A stretch of DNA of 7,679 bases, from assembly GCA_016212195.1 (NCBI GenBank), contig JACRGW010000149.1, forward strand, positions 1-7,679. The letters are read 5' to 3'. This DNA is from Nitrospirota bacterium. Its GTDB lineage: Bacteria > Nitrospirota > Thermodesulfovibrionia > JACRGW01. Positions 6,449 to 7,679 of this stretch are shown here, piece after piece. The translations under genes were made by a program, and so were the position numbers. The notes below the pieces were generated by a model, which was given only the letters and a program-made list of their open reading frames with translations, made no database searches and was not told where the DNA came from. Numbering within the stretch: position 1 is the first letter of the stretch; every line of letters begins with the position of its first letter.

Positions 6449-6649
6449 ATGAAAAATAGTTCTGAAACCGATGCTTTTCTGGATTATTATGATAATCAGG
6501 TGAGAAGATTTGAAAATAGCAGTAAAATTGGAAATTCCCCTGCCTTTATTAACCATTCCTGCGACGGCTTCTGCTCTGACTGTGAATTCATGTTTGATTG
6601 TGAGGTTTATGAATTGATCAAGGATGAGTGGGAAGGGTTTTATACATAA
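6449..6649 (+). CDS. Small four-cysteine protein, possible Fe-S or zinc binder
   Basis: I do not recognise this 66-residue product as a named family. Its first 36 residues are polar and acidic (FLDYYDNQVRRFEN). The second half holds all four cysteines: Cys38-x3-Cys42-x2-Cys45-x5-Cys51 (CDGFCSDCEFMFDC), followed by a helix-like EVYELIKDEWEGF. The last three have the C-x2-C-x5-C spacing of the Cas4 C-terminal triad. A metal site is therefore likely; whether it holds Fe-S or zinc cannot be told. The ATG has a good ribosome binding site (GGGGG, four bases upstream). It follows the Cas4-like gene by 89 bases on the same strand. It could be a partner of that nuclease, a remnant of a Cas4-like C terminus, or unrelated. 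Confidence 0.7.
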   Translation: MKNSSETDAFLDYYDNQVRRFENSSKIGNSPAFINHSCDGFCSDCEFMFDCEVYELIKDEWEGFYT

Positions 6650-6663
6650 TATATTAATTGCTA

Positions 6664-6699
6664 TGTCATTGCGAGGGGCAGAGTCCCGAAGCAATCTTG
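6664..6699. repeat. GTCATTGCGAGG...GAAGCAATCT dispersed palindromic repeat
   Basis: The segment begins GTCATTGCGAGG and ends CCGAAGCAATCT, with ATTGC (6668-6672) and GCAAT (6691-6695) as arms and a GGG/CCC inner pair. This is a widespread type of short palindromic intergenic repeat in bacterial genomes. A second GTCATTCCGAGG start follows at 6707 without a matching right end, probably a truncated copy. Confidence 0.7.
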
Positions 6700-6731
6700 G
6701 TACTCCGTCATTCCGAGGCAAAATAATACAT

Positions 6732-6757
6732 GTCGTGCTGAACTTGATTCAGCATCT
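6732..6757. repeat. CTGAACTTGATTCAG palindromic repeat
   Basis: Perfect 7-bp arms TGCTGAA (6736-6742) and TTCAGCA (6748-6754) flank the loop CTTGA. The 15-base core (6738-6752) is identical to the reverse complement of 4408-4422 inside mnmG; in the mnmG copy the second stem pair is C-G instead of G-C, so both form complete stems. Confidence 0.7.
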
Positions 6758-6804
6758 AAATAAATTAAGGGTGTTAAAAATAACAGTTCCAAATTTTAAT
6801 TTTT

Positions 6805-6863
6805 GTCATTCCTGCAGTCAGTAAGCATGCCCTCGAAGGTAGTAATCGGGGGCGGGAATCCAG
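6805..6863. repeat. GTCATTCCTGC...GCGGGAATCCAG repeat with internal insert
   Basis: The left arm ATTCCTGC (6808-6815) and right arm GCGGGAAT (6852-6859) match in reverse complement at seven of eight positions, the mismatch being a G-T wobble. The usual form of this widespread repeat has the arms only a few bases apart; here 36 bases separate them, so the copy appears interrupted or chimeric. Confidence 0.6.
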
Positions 6864-6864
6864 A

Positions 6865-6907
6865 AAATCATCCCCTCTTTAGCAAAGAGGGGTTAGGGGA
6901 GATTTTT
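6865..6907. repeat. CCCCTCTTT/AAAGAGGGG hairpin repeat
   Basis: A perfect 9-bp stem (6872-6880 with 6884-6892) has a three-base loop, and the flanks AAATC...TCCCCT and AGGGGAGATTT offer an alternative outer pairing. Sequence and layout fit a common dispersed repeat. The T run comes eight bases after the stem, so it is a poor intrinsic terminator, though it could still weaken readthrough toward the gene at 7038. Confidence 0.6.
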
Positions 6908-7021
6908 GATGAGATTCATTCCAGAAGGCGGATAAGGAGATTTAATGGGGTGAGGAAGGAGAGATAAGCCGTATATAGAATAAAAACGTTTAATAAATGA
7001 ATACTTACAAGGTTAACAATC

Positions 7022-7030
7022 AAAGGAGGT
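7022..7030 (+). promoter_or_regulatory. Strong Shine-Dalgarno of the DUF5343-like gene
   Basis: AAAGGAGGT is complementary to the 3' end of 16S rRNA over its whole length and lies eight bases before the ATG at 7038. It is by far the strongest ribosome binding site in the window and fixes the start of the gene. Confidence 0.85.
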
Positions 7031-7037
7031 AAATACT

Positions 7038-7658
7038 ATGGCAAAGTATCCACCATATGTAAATGGTTATGGGCAGTTACCGAAATTGTTTGCTGAAATT
7101 AAAAAAGCCGCTGTTCCCCCAAAGTTCACACAGGACTTTATGTCGTCAATGTTAGGATTAAAATCATCAAGTTATAGAGCGATGATACCTTTATTGAAGA
7201 ATCTTGGATTTTTAGACCAGGGGAATGTACCAACGCAAGATTATAAAGATTTTCGTGATGATACTAAGTCTATCTTAGTTTTAGCAAAGAGAATAAAAGA
7301 AACCTATGCTGACCTTTTTACAGCTAATGAATACGCTTATAAATTAAGCAAAGAAGAACTGACAAGTAAATTTATAACTATGCTTGGACTTCCAAAAGAC
7401 GATAAAAATATACCTTTTGTAGTAGCAACGTTACAAGAACTATTCAAGCTGGCGGATTTTACTGGGAAACATAAGACTGATATAAAGAAGAAGCAACCTG
7501 ATGAGGGAATGATAGAGAAGCCTTTGCAAGAGACGTCTGAAAAGTTGCGACAACTTGGAATCTCATATACTATAAATTTAAATTTACCAGCAACAACAGA
7601 AGTTGAAGTATTCAATGCGATATTCAAAAGTTTAAAGGAGCATATACTCAGTGAATAA
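7038..7658 (+). CDS. DUF5343-like protein
   Basis: The 206-residue product resembles the DUF5343 family, which I recognise from its N-terminal block: MAKYPPYVNGYGQLPKLF, then AVPPKFTQDFM, a GLKSSSYRAMIPLLKNLGFLD segment that looks like a helix-turn-helix or winged-helix unit, and FRDDTKS. Residues 75-150 are mostly helical (YADLFTANEYAYKLSKEEL, PFVVATLQELFKLADF). A lysine-rich linker (about 143-155) leads to a C-terminal strand-helix piece, SYTINLNLPATTEVEVFNAIFKSLKEHIL. No signal peptide, membrane segment or catalytic motif is seen. The biochemical function is unknown to me; the family appears in accessory regions. Base use is more AT-rich than in the lysA-rsmG block and a repeat cluster lies upstream, which fits an acquired gene. 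A further gene probably overlaps its stop. Confidence 0.75.
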   Translation: MAKYPPYVNGYGQLPKLFAEIKKAAVPPKFTQDFMSSMLGLKSSSYRAMIPLLKNLGFLDQGNVPTQDYKDFRDDTKSILVLAKRIKETYADLFTANEYAYKLSKEELTSKFITMLGLPKDDKNIPFVVATLQELFKLADFTGKHKTDIKKKQPDEGMIEKPLQETSEKLRQLGISYTINLNLPATTEVEVFNAIFKSLKEHILSE

Positions 7659-7679
7659 AAATTCAGAGGTACTTAATAA
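7651..7679 (+). CDS. Possible overlapping downstream gene, cut by window end
   Basis: A GTG at 7651 overlaps the stop of the DUF5343-like gene by eight bases, and AAAGGAG (7634-7640) lies ten bases upstream. The frame (VNKNSEVLN) stays open to the last base. Overlap plus ribosome binding site suggest a coupled second gene of the same operon, but only nine codons are visible and no product can be named. Confidence 0.4.

Noticed and set aside
5640..6649. CRISPR-Cas locus
   Set aside because: The Cas4-like protein is alone: no cas1, cas2 or effector gene and no regularly spaced direct repeats occur in the window.
6386..6721. 111-codon minus-strand reading frame
   Set aside because: It covers the four-cysteine gene in antisense, and its first residues (RNDGVPRLLRDSAPRNDI) come from translating the palindromic repeat.
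6624..6824. 66-codon plus-strand reading frame
   Set aside because: It is built almost wholly from the repeat cluster (MSLRGAESRSN and similar), overlaps the end of the cysteine protein and has no ribosome binding site.
6872..6892. Intrinsic terminator after the four-cysteine gene
   Set aside because: The hairpin is good but the T run is eight bases away, and the sequence matches a dispersed repeat type, so it is listed as a repeat.

Overview
The window looks like a chromosomal piece from a Gram-negative, meso-diaminopimelate-making bacterium with moderate to low GC. Gene sequences and repeat types are reminiscent of Nitrospirota or deltaproteobacterial-type genomes, but that is an impression, not a placement. 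No rRNA, CRISPR array, transposase or integrase is visible.

Layout. Positions 1-263 are GC-rich, contain no recognisable gene, and hold short hairpins; they may contain an RNA gene or the 3' end of the tRNA transcript. Two tRNA genes on the minus strand (Pro-UGG, then Arg-UCU) form one unit, with a good sigma70-type promoter at 533-561 and an imperfect inverted repeat between them. A divergent intergenic region with a strong palindrome (543-592) separates them from a plus-strand block: lysA (diaminopimelate decarboxylase), dapF (diaminopimelate epimerase), mnmG (tRNA U34 modification) and rsmG (16S rRNA G527 methyltransferase). dapF, mnmG and rsmG are packed head to tail with abutting or overlapping ends. 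dapF and lysA catalyse consecutive steps, LL-DAP to meso-DAP to lysine; mnmG and rsmG are a classic pair of RNA-modification genes.

After rsmG the content becomes accessory: a small unknown ORF (about 5470-5622), a Cas4-like/RecB-like PD-(D/E)XK nuclease (5640-6359) that keeps its catalytic residues but has three of the four Fe-S cysteines, and a 66-residue protein (6449-6649) whose cysteine spacing matches the C-terminal Cas4 triad. Positions 6664-6910 are a mosaic of short palindromic repeats of dispersed genomic type. Then comes a DUF5343-like protein (7038-7658) with a very strong ribosome binding site, and probably an overlapping downstream gene cut off by the window edge.

The most notable observation is a 36-bp in-frame insertion inside mnmG, flanked by CTGAA repeats. 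It carries one palindrome with the same 15-base core as a palindrome in the 6.7-kb repeat cluster, as if a dispersed repeat had jumped into an essential-type gene and stayed in frame. The second candidate of interest is the nuclease plus four-cysteine small protein.
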